Notes: generated by a model not told the origin, from the sequence alone. Counted from the stretch's first letter, positions 45,490 to 62,867 are shown. The stretch is DNA of 64,000 nt from Paraspadella gotoi (GCA_051294375.1 CM119269.1:6895552-6959551), one strand, 5' to 3'. A program made the numbers and translations.

Positions 45490-46540
45490 GAGAATAAAGA
45501 CGACGACGACAACAACAACGACGAAAACGACGACTAAAACGAGAACAAAGACGACGAAAACAACGTTGAAAACGATGACGAAAATGAGAACAAAGACGAC
45601 GACAACAACAACGACGAAGACGACAACGAAAATGAGAAAAAAGACGACGACGACGACAACAACGACGACGAAAATGAGAACAAATACGACGACAACAACA
45701 ACGACGAAGACCACGACGAAAATGAGAACGACGACGACAACAACAATGATGAAAACGATGACGAAAATGAGAACAAAGACAACGACGACAACAACGATGA
45801 TGAAGATAACAAAAACGAGAACAAAGATGACAATGACAACAACGAAAACGACAAAAACGAGAACAAATACGACAACAACAACATCAACGACGAAAACGAT
45901 GACAAAATAAGAACAAAGATGACAACGACAACGATAAAAACGACAACAAAAACAAGAATACGACGACAACAACGAAAAAGATGACAAAAACGAGAACAAA
46001 GATGACGACGACAATGATGATGAAGATGACGAAAACGAGAACAAAGATGACAACGACAACGATGAAAACGAGAACAAATACGACGACAACAACGAAAACG
46101 AGAACAAAGACGACGACAACAACGACGAAAAAGACAACAAAAACGACAACAAATACGACGACAACAACAACGAAAACGATGATGAAAACGAGAACAAAGA
46201 TGACAACGACAACGATGAAAACGACAACAAAAACAAGAACAAATACGACGACAACAACGAAAACAATGACAAAAACGAGAACAAATACGACGACAACAAC
46301 GAAAACGATGACGAAAACGAGAACAAAGACGACGATGACAACAATGACGAAAACGACGACTAAAACGAGAACAAAGACGACGACAACAACAACGACGACT
46401 AAAACGAGAACAAAGACGACGACAACAACGACGAAAATGACAACAAAAACGACAACAAATACGACGACGCCAACAACGAAAACGATGACGAAAACAAGAA
46501 CAAAGACGACGACGACGACAACGATGAAAACGACGTTGAG
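45490..46540. repeat. 1.1-kb degenerate triplet array, nearly T-free on the plus strand
   Basis: Made of GAC, AAC, GAA, ACG and AAA triplets in a loosely recurring block of about 45 bases (GAACAAAGACGACGACAACA with variations). Three frames on each strand are nearly open, giving Asp/Asn/Glu/Lys, Thr/Lys or Val/Phe-rich readings. TAA stops in the Asp/Asn frame (for example in gacgactaaaacgag) argue against coding. The strong strand bias in base composition is notable. Confidence 0.85.
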
Positions 46541-46559
46541 CGTAGAAAATGACCATTTT

Positions 46560-49400
46560 TGGAGATTATTTTTCAACCGTTGGATCGATTGATTTGAATT
46601 GTTGTACCAACAATATTGACATCGTTTCCTATCAGTAAACATAAAAATATTTAAAATAACACTATAAACGACCAGGTAACTTGCTTGTCTAATTAAAATG
46701 CCCATAAATAGTTTAAAAGTTGCCGCGACAATTTTTTTTTCATCATAGTAGACCCCTCATTATCTAGTTTATTTCTTTATTTCTTTCCATAGAAGGAAGG
46801 AAGGTTCAGCCGCGTCTCAGCCGCGGACTTACCTCTGCGACGGAGTAAGTTCGCTCCTGATTCGCTCGTCTTCGCCGCAAAGGAAGAGGATTCTCTTCCT
46901 CCTCATTCTCTCTCTCTTTCTCTCTCTCTCCTTTCGCTCCTCTTTCGATTCTCTTTCGTTGAGTCTTACTCTTTAATTTTGGGAGAAATTTATGATTTCT
47001 CATTCACTGATGCGATGATAGTCATTCATTGATGCGAATGCGATGATAGTCATTCATTGACGCGATGCATCATTTATCGTAAATAAAACAAACAAATGCG
47101 TGTATGAGAGAGAGGAGAGAGAGAGGGAGAAAAAGAGACACAGAGAAAGAAAGAGGACACAGAGAGATNNNNNNNNNNNNNNNNNNNNNNNNNTAGTTGT
47201 ATCAAGATGGATTCGGATTTTTAAAAACGTTTACACAAGTTGATCACACACATACATACTTTAATTTAAAACACCTTTTATTCGATTGAAATTCTCAACA
47301 TGAGAGATCCCGGTCGATTTTATCTGGCTCCTAAATTATCAAATTAGCTTAAGATCGAAGTTGTCAGATAACGATGACGCTCTTATTTGCGTAATTTTAA
47401 ACGTTTTATTATTGTAATATTATAAATAATTAAATATTAAGTTTTTAGATATATGTTTTATAAATATAAATAGTTTATACGTATTTATACTAATATAAAT
47501 AAGATAAAATGGCATTTAAACGAGAGCTCGAATGCTTTTTTCCTACCAAATGGGAATTCGAACAGATTTTTGCAGAAAATATAAAATTAACTATTTTGCT
47601 TGCTTAAAATCCTTATTACATAAATAAACTTTTATAAATTGTATAATTCGAATCGTTTAATTTACCGTTATATGTTGCTTTAATAAATAGGTAAATCCGA
47701 GAAAACATGTAACTAGATTAAAAATAACCAATAAAATAAAAATATTAAAATAAAAAATAATATTAATATTATCAAAAATATAATTAAACAATATTAATAA
47801 TAATGTAAAATAATAGTATTATAATTATAATTATTTTTTTTTTCTTTTAAAACAGGAAATTTTACATTTTTAGAGCACAAGCTTGGAAAGCAGGGCAATT
47901 TTAGTGATTAGTCTAATCTTACTCCATGTACTCATAATAACAGACTTTTACATTAAACTGATATTCATAATAATTGAAAAAATATTTTCTCTTCAACTAA
48001 AAAAAATTTAAAAAAAAGTCTAAAAATTAAAAGCTAAAACTGAAGTTAAAAGTCAATCATTCGATAAATTCTCAGTATATACATATAGATAGGTGGTTAA
48101 AAAGGACCATTCCAGTATCAGAATCAATGATTTAAGTTTATATGTTTGAATGACGGTAAGAAAATTAATACTGTCTAATAAAACGTACTAAATTTGAATA
48201 GTAAATATTTGTACTATTATAAATAAAAGTAGTTTCATCAAAGTAAACAGAGAACACTTGAGAAGGAAACTTAACTTCCAAGATTTTAAGAATTGCTTTT
48301 GTTTTATAAGTTTTTTAATCAAAACTCGTATATGTAAATAGTCCAAACGTGTCAATTAATTATAAAATTAATCAAGCTTGTCTGTAAACATTGATAGATG
48401 GCTTTATTAATTCTTCAATCAACAATATTGAAAAGTCAATAACAAATTTTGATAAAAACTCAAAAACAATATGATAATATTTTAATTTTTAACAACAACG
48501 ATGAAAACTATGAATTAGTCCGAAAATATGCATTTTTATGTTAAAAAAATTATGTCCTTATTGTTAACCATTTAAAAATTATTATTTCGTCTGTAAATCA
48601 GAAACAAAATAGACGAAATAATCAATACTTAAAAACTCAAAAAAAACATCCGAGATATTTTTTATAATTGAAAAAAAAGGTGCCTATAGGATGCTCAACC
48701 CTCATACATCCTGAATTATTAAAAAGAAACTATAGTACATAGGAAAAGGCTTTTATAATTGTAATATAATAATAGTTTAGAAGAAGGGGATAAAATTGTA
48801 ATCAAATCATATCCGTTTAAAAGCATTTTGTTTATGTATAAACTTTGTCATTGTTAAAAAAATAATTTATCTTTTCATAAATATTAATATTATATTTATT
48901 ATTATTTATCATTTGACTATATAAGATTGGATTTTATATTAATTTTCTTCAAAATAGTTCAGACTGAATTTCAGTAAAGCAAAAAAAAAAATAGCGATTA
49001 ATTTCTTAAACTGTTTTCCTATAAAAACAGAAAAAAACTATTAAAAAAATTACAACCTGCAGCTACTAAAAACTAATAAAATTATTAAGAATTATGAAAT
49101 TATTAATAAAACATAGAAAATATCATTAATAAGACTATGTTATTAAAAAAAACTAAAACTCATCGTCAGATTTCACAGCAAAAGATGCTCTTTTTATGAA
49201 AAAATTCGGCAAATATCCGCCCAGGTTCGCTAGTATCTTTTGTTCTTTTTGACCGGCTTGACCGGTCTTTAACATTAAAAAAGATACGAAATGACGTATT
49301 CGATCTCGGATCTCTCATGTTCGATGCATTAAAATTAAATATTTTTTATACGAAAATTATTTATTTATTCGTCTGATTAAGTGTGCGAACGTTTTTAATT
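46560..49400. other. A+T-rich spacer, no gene recognised
   Basis: 46.8-47.0 kb holds a GA/CT-rich stretch and TGATGCGATGATAGTCATTCA-like short repeats. An N gap is at 47169-47193. From 47.2 to 49.3 kb the sequence is very A+T-rich with no open frame of note. Confidence 0.6.
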
Positions 49401-49599
49401 GAAACTCGATGTCTGTAATATTTCCAACTTTTGGGACTAGTATGAGTGAAAGAGAGAGAGATAGAGAGAAGAGAGAGAGAGATGAGAAGAAAGAAAGAAA
49501 GGGAATAATCCACGAAAATCTCGGATGTAAATATCGATTTTGTATTGACAAAAAAAAGGGCGGAAATAATGGACCAATAATACAAGTTTTTAGAATGAA

Positions 49600-49647
<48 letters not shown>

Positions 49648-49699
49648 AGAAGAGAGAGAGAAAGAAGAACACAGAGAAAGAAAGAGACACAGGAGAGAG

Positions 49700-49736
<37 letters not shown>

Positions 49737-51004
49737 GAGAGAGAAGCCTGGAGCAGCGTAAACGCGTAATAAGTATTTATTGTTAAAATTCAAAATATCA
49801 ATCAATTTATCCTTCATAAAGCTAACGAATTTATTTAAAGCTTAATGTAAATATCAAATCAGAAATGTGTATTTTGTTCTCTTCTCTGATAACCTGCATT
49901 CTCCTTTTTCCCTTTTGTCGTTCAACACTTTAGAAACTTTATTACAAGCAGTGAGTAGAGATGAGAGAAAAGAAAAAGAAAAAATTACGAATAGAATCAA
50001 CATGCAATTTCAATTTTTCTATCATTCAATTTTGAAAAACATTAGTCTTGCGGACGTATTTTGCTGGTCGACTTCTATTTCTGTTTTGAACAAATTGTTA
50101 AGAATTAATATTATTCATTCACTGTTTACTAACATTTAAAATAATTTATTTTATTGCAAAATCGCCAAATTATGTTGAAATTGTCCCCTCTTCTCTGTAC
50201 GATGTTGAGATTACATCCACTTCTGTCAGGGCAGCTAATACGCTGATTATCTTTTTTTCCCTCAAAAAATAAAAAGGAAAAAATCGGGAATGGTTATAAA
50301 ATAGAATATATTTTAAACTAACTGTAATCCTTAACTCTAAGCCTAACTTTAACGCTAATCCAGAAACCGTAACACAAAAATAAGATATTATTATAAATTA
50401 AGTATATTTTCATCTGGAAAAGTGCTTACAAACGAATATTCCATGGAATATAACTTATATAAATATGTGCATGCGATGACCGTTAAAATAATATAAATAT
50501 AGATAGATGCCCCTCTATTTCTAGAAAGAGATAAATGATATTATATTTAACATTTAACACAAAAATATTTTCACAAATAAATAAAATAATACATAATAGT
50601 TATTTTTAAAACTAAAAAAATACAGATAGGCAACAAGTAATTTTTCAACTTTCATAATATAGATTTTTTATCAAAATTATTGTAGAGAATACAAAGTTTT
50701 GACATTTAGTTTCCACAATTGTTCACAATTCTCATGGAAAACAGACAGTCGGCTTGGTCCAGCCTGTTGTCCAGTTTGTGCAATTCCAACAAATTGTGCA
50801 AAGAGAAAGAGGAGAAAGTAAGTTCCACTGAGCATGTCAGATGTGAGCGGTAGTTGCCAGATTGAATGGTGCACAGATCGAATCGTGCTCCTACGGACGA
50901 AGGTCAGAGGAGAGAAGATACGGGAATAAAATATTAAAAATCGTGCTGTAAACGGTGTTAAAACTGAAGTTTGAGATATATATAATTATGTCACCAAAAT
51001 TAAT

Positions 51005-53932
51005 TGTAGAAAACGTCGCTTGGACTTTTTTTCCCACAATCCCTGACCACATCGACTACCACCGCGACCAAGGCCGCCACTTGTCCCTCAACTCCACTCG
51101 AACGCGAGGAGTCGTTCCGATGATGGCGCCGCCAGCGACGGCTCCTCGCGGCGTCGGCCTCGTCGTCGGAGTGGCGACGGCCTACAACGTCACGCGCTCG
51201 AGCGGCGCACCGCAGCGCCAATTCAAGTCAACGCGTGGGGGGATCCGGAGAGATGCGGCAGATCGAAGGGAGATTGGACGAAAGGCATTGGGAATGTGTG
51301 CCCGAGTATTATCAGACTAAGGTGAGTCGTTGTTGTCATTGTGGATGTTGTCGTTGTTATCGCCGTTAAATATGACGATATGGCAACAGCCGGGTTGCCT
51401 GTGATGCCCATTTGGATAGAGCATTCTCACTGTTGGCTTGGGGGCTTCCGACCCTCAGTTGAGCCTCCAGTCACAGTATTGGCTGAAGGATGGTGGACGT
51501 GAGGCGGTGGTGAATATACCGCCACAACGACGACTTTGTGGTTGAATCACCACGTTATTCCAAAACTCAATTTTCAATTCAAATTCAAATTTTTCAATTT
51601 TAATTTCAATTTGACAATTCTAACAAAATAGACCCAACTTTAATTTTCAATTGGAATTTTAAATTCCGTTTCCAGTTTCCATCAATCGTTTATAATGAAA
51701 CCCAATCATCACCACTATTGTACCATTCACCCAACAACGACCACGCCCACACACAACGCCCTTCGCCCCTCGCCCCCTTAGTATCCCCGGCCGATGTTCG
51801 AATCCCCGACGCCGAAGAAGGAAAGGCCCACAGAAGGAAGAGAACGCGGCGGCGGTTCATGAAGAAGAAAAAGCGACAAGAATTTGAAGGGCTTTGGCTT
51901 TGATCGAGGGGGATTCTTAAGAGTGAGGGGAGGTTTGTAAGGTGGAGGGGGAGGAGTAGGAGGGTGGAAAAGGGGTACCAATAGGTGGGGAAAAAAATGG
52001 GCTAAACCTAAAGATATAGTGGTTACCAAACTGGGTCAATTTTGGTCAACGTGTATTTTTCAGAAAAGAATGGTTTATTTCGATTAAAAAATGATCATTG
52101 GTCTATTGGCTTGAAAGAGGGGGGGTATGGGGAAACAATCAATTGCTTATTCGTGTTCGTGGGAATGCCTTTCGTACGGATAATGCGAAGGGAAAAATGG
52201 TATGTTGTGAATATCTGTCGTCGTTAATTTGGCCAGGTTTCAATTCCTCCCCTCTTTGTTCTCCGCGCGCTCAGACCATCACGTTTTCGTGCGGACGAAC
52301 GATGTTCACCTTGTCCGCGATGTTCACGAGGAACTTCCGGCGTTTGAGAAACACGCGAGGGACGTTCAAACTCATGTACATCGAACATGACGGAAGTATA
52401 TTCAGGGTTGAGTGAGAGGGGAGAAGAAGGCAGATGAGAAGAGAGAGAGCGGAGAGAAGATGATGAGAGGAGAGAAGAGAGAGAGAGAAGAGAGAGAAGA
52501 GAGAGAAGAGAGGAATAGAGAAAAATAGAAAAAGATAAGAAAGAATAAGAAAGAAAGGAAAAAGCAAAAGAAAGAAAGAAAGAGAAGAAAGCAAAGATAA
52601 GAAAGAAAAGAAAAGAAAAAAGAAAGAAAAAGAATAAAAGAAAGAAAGAAAAATAAAAAAGAAAGAAAGAAAAACAGAAAGGTAAGAGACTTATGACGCA
52701 ATTAAGCCGTGAACTCTTGTCACGAAGGCATCATGCACGCGAACATTCGCATCACCAACACGAACGTATCATAGAGGGTCCTCTACCGCGGCCTTCGATT
52801 ACGCGAGGGAAACACATCATTACGGAACCCGAGTGGGTCAGAGGATCAGGTGGGTTCATTTGCGTTGTTTTGAAGGTGATTAAGGTTGGTGATTAAGGAT
52901 GGTGATTGAAGGTGGTGATTTTAGTAGGTATTGAATGTTGCTTGGTGAGGTGTTGCCGAGAAGAAAAGAGGATTGGAAAAGATGAAAGGCGAAATTCCGT
53001 ACAACATTTTTGGTTGCATCCGCTAAACATTTTGGCTTGCTTACCTCTCAACTTCTGGCTGGCATCCGTCTTAACATTCTCTCCTTCCATCACAATAATC
53101 CGGCTGTATTCCTCAGCACTCTGGGCAGCTTTCTTTCAAAGCTCAAGGTTAAGGACAAGCCGTTCCCCCAATTTTCTTTCAGCATCTTCCTCCGAGGGAC
53201 TTTGAGGGAGCAACTGGAATTTTCGTGTGGACGAAATCTACGACATCAACGGGCGGACGGCCTTCTGTCGCGAGAGGAGATGTACGCCTTCTTGCGAGGA
53301 TTTCGATTCGTCAAACGAAGGGCGACGACAACGACATCGAAGAGGCGTCAAGGGTTTGGGGTGGAGTGGGGTCAGTGAGCGGGGAGCGTTATCTCACCAA
53401 TTAAAGCAAGGGCAGTTCGAGACTTCAGTGACCGTTAATACCACGCTAAACAGCTTCGCTAGTCAACTTTTAGCCAGACCAAGGATACCTCAGGGTTTCG
53501 AACCCGGGATATACGGATGAGACGAGAGGATTTAGCCCGCTGAGCCATTAGAGACGAGGCGAGGGACACGTGGGCGAGGCAGCGTTAAGTCTTACTGCCA
53601 CTTGAGCCTAACTTCCCTCGCTCATTGTCTTCCTTTTTCTAATCATCGCGTTTTACCAACTCAACTTCCCGCCATTTATTCGTCCTCCGTCCTCCCCTTT
53701 CCTCTTCCTTCTTTCCCCCTCCCCTCAAGGACACCTCGTCGAGCTCCTTCTCCGCAATACCGACCCTCAATCACGACGGGAAGAGTCGATCGGAGGACTT
53801 CAAACCGCTCCTCTGCTGAGGATCACCTTTGCCTGGGATTGCTGCGGCCCCTGCTTCCCCAGCGCAGCGCCACGTGGACGTCTTCGCAGCGGTCTGTCGC
53901 CGACGAGATCACCTTTCAAGCCTATCTGAAGT

Positions 53933-53935
<3 letters not shown>
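51005..53935 (+). pseudogene. Calaxin-like gene, frame-broken duplicate copy 1
   Basis: Same exon set as at 58.2-61.03 kb. Recognisable pieces include NVAWTFFPTIPDHIDYH (51005 onward), RLDERHWECVPEYY-equivalent sequence before the donor at 51321, an IITEPEWVRG segment (about 52815-52850), an EF-hand exon (about 53195-53355) with an insertion inside YDINGDG, and a last exon (about 53735-53930) shifted within the second EF-hand. Every exon has at least one indel relative to copy 2. As the introns carry the same type of indels, sequencing error is more likely than decay of a real paralogue. Confidence 0.6.
53440..53570 (-). mobile_element. tRNA-derived SINE-like repeat, family C, in a calaxin intron (copy 1)
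   Basis: The minus strand reads TGGCTCAGCGGGCTAAATCC (box A-like) and, about 35 bases on, GGGTTCGAA (box B). The same element is at 60545-60665 in copy 2, where the box B is a full GGGTTCGAACCCC. It lies between the two EF-hand exons. Confidence 0.6.
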
Positions 53936-53979
<44 letters not shown>

Positions 53980-54965
53980 TCTTCCTCTCTCTCTCTCTCT
54001 CTCTCTCTCTCAGGTAGTTACGTACGAATTTGCTTGATTAATTATTTTATAATCTTTTTTTTCGAATGAAAAAAAAAATATGGTGTAATACACATGTTAA
54101 TTTAAGTAATTTGTGGGCCTCTTTCCATTTGATATTGTAAATATTTATATTCTAATAAAAGGAAAGGAATAGTTGTCTGTCTTCTGTTTGGTACTTAAAT
54201 GTTAGAAAAAGTTCGTCGCCACACTGTATTCTCCTCGACCTTTCACAATTCACCCCGAATTCACAACAGTGATAACTATATTTTCCTGTGGAATCTCACA
54301 AGTCGCGCAGAGCTGCAGCGTCTCGCACGGTGCGAATCTGCAGAGCCGTTCGTGCTTTCAGCTGCAGCCTATCGGTATTCCTTACACTTACAGCGTAGAC
54401 GTCCGAGTTATTGTCGGCGAGAAATTCAAAACTTTGTCGCGTCGGCGATTTTCCGTCCTGACCCATTTTGTCGGGCTGTCGGGCTAATTTTCTTTCGGTA
54501 TGACGTTCGCTATCCGCTGAGAATATTAAACAAATTTATAATTTTTATAAGCCATAAAAAAAATAAGTTTGTTTCAACGACGTCATTTTTAAAAAAAAAT
54601 TAACAGACATATTCCCCCGCCTTATGGCGATAGCCTTTACAGCGAGAATTTATAAAAATTGACAGACACATATTCAAAGAATGTGGGAGAGAGGTAGAGT
54701 ATTATTAACAAATATTTTACAATTCTTATTTCAAGATATAACATTAATCTTTTAGCATTTCAGCTAATTAAATATTGAATTGTTATAATCTTAGTTAAAG
54801 ACAGAAGTAAATTAGGTGTAATTTAATTCGCTTGACCTGAATAATCACCCGTAACAGACCGATTTCAGTGAGGCTGGAGTTGACCAACGAACTTGGATGC
54901 TCGTATGCTCGGTTTCACCTGACTGAATAAATGGTCGATTGTTAAAGACAGAAGGCACGTATTCC

Positions 54966-55004
<39 letters not shown>

Positions 55005-55877
55005 CTCTCTCGACCTCTCTCTCTCTCTCTCTACCTTTTCTCCTCTCTCTTTCTCTCTTTGCCAAATCTAGAATTAGTTGTTACTAAAAACAGTTTTCCG
55101 AGGAAAAAAAAAGGCTTGATCCACTGTTAATACAAATAGATAGCATTGAGGCGACTTACCACAGCATTGTAAAAAGTTAAAAATTTCGAGCTTCTCACGT
55201 CACCCCAAATACTTACCTCGTTTAAACGTGATCTCCGCGACGATGCTCGACGAAAAAATGCGAGGAGATTTTCGGGAAACAGAGGGCGCTGTGGATCAAA
55301 AGAAATAAACCAGCATTCGGTTATATTGTCGCCTCGAGAAAAAACATTGTGAGCAATCGTTTTTCGTCAATCGTCATTAATATTCTTTTCGGCCAAATTT
55401 TTTAAAATTGAAATGATTTACCTCCTAGAAAAAACTACGGTGAGATTCAGAATTTCAAAAAAGTCATCGCAAAAGACGAACAGTCCCAGGTTTTGAAGAA
55501 GAGGTTATTTTTTTCCCCCAAATCATACGCCATTTAAATTTATTGATATAATTTCATGGATTAACTGCGAGCAAGGAATAAGTAAACGGGACGTATTTTC
55601 TGGGAGTCAACTTAGTTTGCATATGGCATGATAATATCAACGAGAGTATTTTGTATAAATTCATTTTCACCCCAAGTGTTCTTTTGAGAAGTTTTTCGAC
55701 TAAACGCGAGGAAAGCGAGAAAAAATGAAAAAAAAACGAAGTAAAAAAAAAAAGGCGCAAAAAGAACCCGAAAATTACTACGAAACTGAAAAAAAAAAAA
55801 AAAAAAAAAACACCCTCTACGATTATAGGCATGTCCAAAGACAGGTGCAAGATAGCTTAACTTATTTTAATGAATCA

Positions 55878-56118
55878 GCGATTTCAGCAACAGCCGCCGG
55901 GTTGCCTGTGTTGCCATCTGGGAATGGGGCATCTGTGGCTTTGGGGCTTTCGAACCATCAAGTGACGCATTCAGTTCTCGAACTTTCCAACGCAGAGGCA
56001 ATCTGTTAGGGACTGTGAATGCGCAACACTACGGCCTGGGATGGTGTGTTCCCCCTCGAGCCAATGTATTGCTGAACCGTCGTGGACGTGAGGTGGTGTG
56101 AATTCACCACCACATTTC
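55878..56118 (+). repeat. Dispersed element family A, in duplicate copy 1
   Basis: Begins near GCAACAGCCGCCGGGTTGCC and ends near GAGGTGGTGTGAATTCACCA. It corresponds to 62868-63094 in copy 2. A shorter relative with a deleted middle is at 51372-51535 (copy 1) and 58577-58738 (copy 2). Confidence 0.75.
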
Positions 56119-57288
56119 ATAAAAATCAGCTCCGTGTATTTTGATGCTACGTGTACTTTATACAAATGTTTCTACTACCGATTATAATTAAGCGGAGTGG
56201 CCTTCCTAATGCCTACTAATACGTAATTACTATTAATAGAAACATTCTTGTTCCAAACCTGTTGAATCAGGATCTTTTTACAGAGGAGTTTAAAAAGGCC
56301 CAGACACCAAATCTGCGGAACTCAACTGACAGCGACGATTGGCTTTCCTTCGTTTCAAGGCAATCAATCATTCAAATCAATAATCAATCCAATCAACTCA
56401 ATCAATATCAATGCAATCAATCACTCAATCAATCAATCAATCAAGATCCAATCAATCAATTTAAAGACATAATTTCACCAGACGAGGGCGAACGATGGAT
56501 ACGACCGCAGAGTTTATGAATTATCAGCAGGAGATGGCTGAGCACGTGCATAGATCAGAAGCCAAGCTCAACCTGGAACCTTCCGTAATTGAAACGGAGG
56601 TTCCGATCCTGTGAGTGGACCATAACCTAGGATTTATTTCAATAAGGGTTGTTAATATAGAAATACAATATCTTATTCTCATATCATCCGCCGTTATTTT
56701 TTTTTTAAAACCAACGAGGGTCGCTGGGTGACGGCTTATTCCCTCGCAAAGCAGGCGGCATCTCAGCAAGCAATAACGCATATTTACACGTGAGAAATGT
56801 CGTGAGCAGGAATCCCTAAATACTAAATACGTCTAAATTTTCTTTCAACTATTTATAACGACCGACGCTTTCTTCCTCGACCCGTTTAATCAGGTCAAGC
56901 CATTCCAAGCAATACCCAGCGAAGATGCTGCCTTCTTTCTTTCGTAATGCGGGACGCATGTGTGGAGGCGGGAGATGAGAGAGAAGAGGTGACCTGAACA
57001 TAGAAGCAAACAAAGTCTTCTCGACGCTTAAACGTGCCGGCTCGCCATGGAACGGGCTGGAACTTAGACGGCTTAGAAGCGGAAATTTTACCCGAGGGCG
57101 ACTCTCCGCGCGAGGCCGGGTTTACTAAGTGGCGTTGGAGGTTTTCCGTCTGTACCCAATTCCTTGAGGAGCCGTATGGATCGATCATCGCACAATCTAA
57201 TGTGCGGTACCCGATGTTCATGAGCTGATATGACTAGTACGTCTCAATGTAAGCCACTAGAAGGCGACTCTCGTCTCTTAACTCCCTT

Positions 57289-57321
<33 letters not shown>

Positions 57322-58204
57322 AGAGAGAAGCTGGACAGCGTAAACGCGTAAATAAGTTAATTTATTGTTAAAATTACAAAATATAATCAATTATCCTTCA
57401 TAAGCTAACGAATTTATTTTAAAAGCTTTAATGTAAATATCAAATCAGAATGTGTAATTTTGTTCTCTTCTCTGAGTAACCTGCGTTCTCCTTTTTCCCT
57501 TTTTGTCGTTCAAACCTTGAAATTTATTACAGCCAGTGAGATAGAGATGAGAGAAAAAGAAAAAGAAAAAATTACGATAGAATCAACATGCAATTTCAAT
57601 TTTACTATCATTCAATTTTGAAAACCATTAGTCTTGCGGACGTATTTTGCTGGTCGACTTCTATTTCTGTTTGAAAAATTGGTAAAGAATTAAATATTAT
57701 TCATTCACTGTTTACTAACTTTAAAATAAGATTTTATTGTCAAAATCGCCATATTATTGTTGAAAATTGTCCCCTCTTCTCTGTACGATGTTGAGTTCAT
57801 CAATTTCTGTCAGGGCCAGCTCATACGCTGATTATCTTTTTTCCCTCAAAAAATAAAAAAAGGAAAAAAAATCGGGAATGGTTATAAAATAGAATATATT
57901 TTAAAACTAACTGTAATCCTTAACTCTAAGCCCTAACTTTAACCTAATCCAAAACCCTAAACCTAAACTAAAAGAATATAGGATTATATATATAATATAA
58001 TATAAAAATATAATAGATGCACCCTCTATTTCTAGAAGAGATAAATAATATTATATTTAAATATTTAACACAAAAAATATTTTCAAAAATAAATAAAATA
58101 ATACATAATAGTTATTTTTAAATCTAAAAAAATACAGATAGTGAAACAAGTAATTTTTCAACTTTCATAATATAATTTTTATCAAAATTAATTGTAAGAT
58201 AAAC

Positions 58205-61127
<2,923 letters not shown>

Positions 61128-61389
61128 GTAGTACGAATTTGCTTTATTAATAATATTTATAATCTTTTTTTCGAATGAAAAAAAAATATTGTAATACACA
61201 TTTAATTTAAGTAATTTGTGGGCCTCTTTCCATTGATATGTAAATATTTATATTCTAATAAAAGGAAAGGAATAGTCTTGTCTTGTTCTGGTTACTAAAT
61301 TTAGATTAAGTTCGTCGCCACACTTATTCTTCCTCGACCTTTCACAATTCACCCCGAATCACAACATATAACTGATATTTTCCGTGGAA

Positions 61390-62031
61390 TCTCACAATAC
61401 AGCAGAGCTGCAGCGTCTCGCAGGTGCGAATCTGCAGAGCCGTCGTGCTTCAGCTGCAGCCTATCGGGTATTTCCTTACCTTACAGACGTAGACGTCCGA
61501 GTATTTGTCGGCGACGAAATTCAAAACTTTGTCGGTCGGCGATTTTCTCGTCCTGACCCATTTTGTCGGGCGTCGGCTAATTTTCTTTCGGTAGACGTCG
61601 TATCCGCTGAGAATATTAAACAAATTTTATATTTTTTATAAGCCATAAAAAAAATAATTTGTTTCAACGACGTCATTTTTAAAAAAAATTAACAGACATA
61701 TTCCGCCTATGGCGATAGCCTTTATCAGCGAGAATTTATAAATGACAGACACATATATCAAAGAATGTGGGAGAGAGAGAGAGTATTATTAATAAATATT
61801 TTACAATTCTATTTCAAGATATAACTTAATCTTTTAGCATTTCAGCTAATAAAATATTGAATTGTATATCTATAGTAAGAACAGAGTAAAATTAGTGTAA
61901 TTACTATCCTGACCTTTGAATACTCACCCTAACAGACCGTTGCAGGAGGCTGGAGTTGACCAACGAACTTGGATGTCGATGCTCGGTTTCACCTGACGTG
62001 AATAAAGGTCGATTGTTAAAGACAGAAGGCA

Positions 62032-62110
<79 letters not shown>

Positions 62111-62350
62111 TTCTCTCTTTGCAAATCTAGAATTAGTTGTTACTAAAACAGTTTTCCGAGGAAAAAAAAAGGCTTGATCCACTTTAATACAAATAGAGCA
62201 TTGAGGCGACTTACCACAGCATTGTAAAAAGTTAAAATTCGAGCTTCTCACTCACCCAAACTTACCTCCGGTTTAAACGGATCTCCGCGACGATGCTCGA
62301 CGAAAAAGCGGAGATTTTCGGGAACAGAGGGCGCTGTGGATCAAAGAAAT
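61390..62350 (-). other. Possible minus-strand exons of an unidentified gene
   Basis: Three stretches have splice-like edges on the minus strand: about 62268-62350 (ends GGAG|GTAAGT), 61928-61998 (CAG|GTGAAACCGAGC to GTGAGT; possible VKPSIDIQVRWSTPASCNG) and about 61495-61560 (reads MGQDEK, then DKVLNFVADKYSDVY after allowing an indel, ending before GTAAGG). The same stretches in copy 1 have different frames, so no product can be fixed. CTGCAG-rich sequence lies near 61400-61470. Confidence 0.25.
62034..62103. repeat. (CT)n microsatellite
   Basis: Pure CT dinucleotides. The copy-1 counterpart (54963-55048) is interrupted by CGACC and CTACC segments. Confidence 0.92.
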
Positions 62351-62867
62351 AAACAGCATTCGGTATATGTCGCTCGAGAAAAACATGTGAGCAATCGTTT
62401 TTCGTCAATCTACCCATAATATTCTTTCGGCCAAATTTTAAAATTTAATGATTTACCTCCTAGAAAAACTACGGTGAGATTCAGAATTTCAAAAATGTCA
62501 TCGCAAAATACGAACAGTCCCAGTTTGAAGAAAGAGGTATTTTTTCCCCCCAAATCATACGCATTTAATTTATTGATATAATTTTCATGGATTAATGCGA
62601 GCAAGAATAAGAAACGGGACGATTTCTGGGAGTCAACTAGTTTGCAATATGGATGATTATCAACGAAGTATTTTGTATAAATTCATTTTCACCCCAAGTG
62701 TTCTTTGAGAATTTTTGACTAAAACGCGGAAACGAAGTAAAAAAGGCGCAAAAGAACCGAAAATTACTACGAAACTGAAAAAAAAAAAAAAAAATCATCC
62801 CCTTCTAACCGATTACATAGCATGTCCAAAGACAGGTGCAAGATAGCTTACTTATTTAATGAATCGG

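Larger units (their letters stand above)
49734..57300. repeat. Tandem duplication, copy 1 (calaxin-like locus)
   Basis: Begins 'ctgagagagaagcctggagcagcgtaaacg' and matches 57316-63900 in order and orientation. It carries broken versions of the same exons, plus family A element copies at about 51372-51535 and 55878-56118. It is rich in one-base insertions compared with copy 2. Confidence 0.92.

Noticed and set aside
45463-46705. Open frames of 200-340 residues rich in Val/Phe, Ser/Leu, Arg/Cys or Thr/Lys
   Set aside because: They are products of one triplet array read in different frames; no frame is preferred and none has non-repetitive sequence of convincing protein character.
52271-52701. 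Ser/Leu/Phe-rich minus-strand frames of about 100 residues
   Set aside because: They are the reverse reading of GA and GAAA repeats in a calaxin intron and are not kept in copy 2.
57900-57970. CCCTAA-like stretch as interstitial telomere repeat
   Set aside because: Only two or three imperfect units, absent from the other tandem copy.
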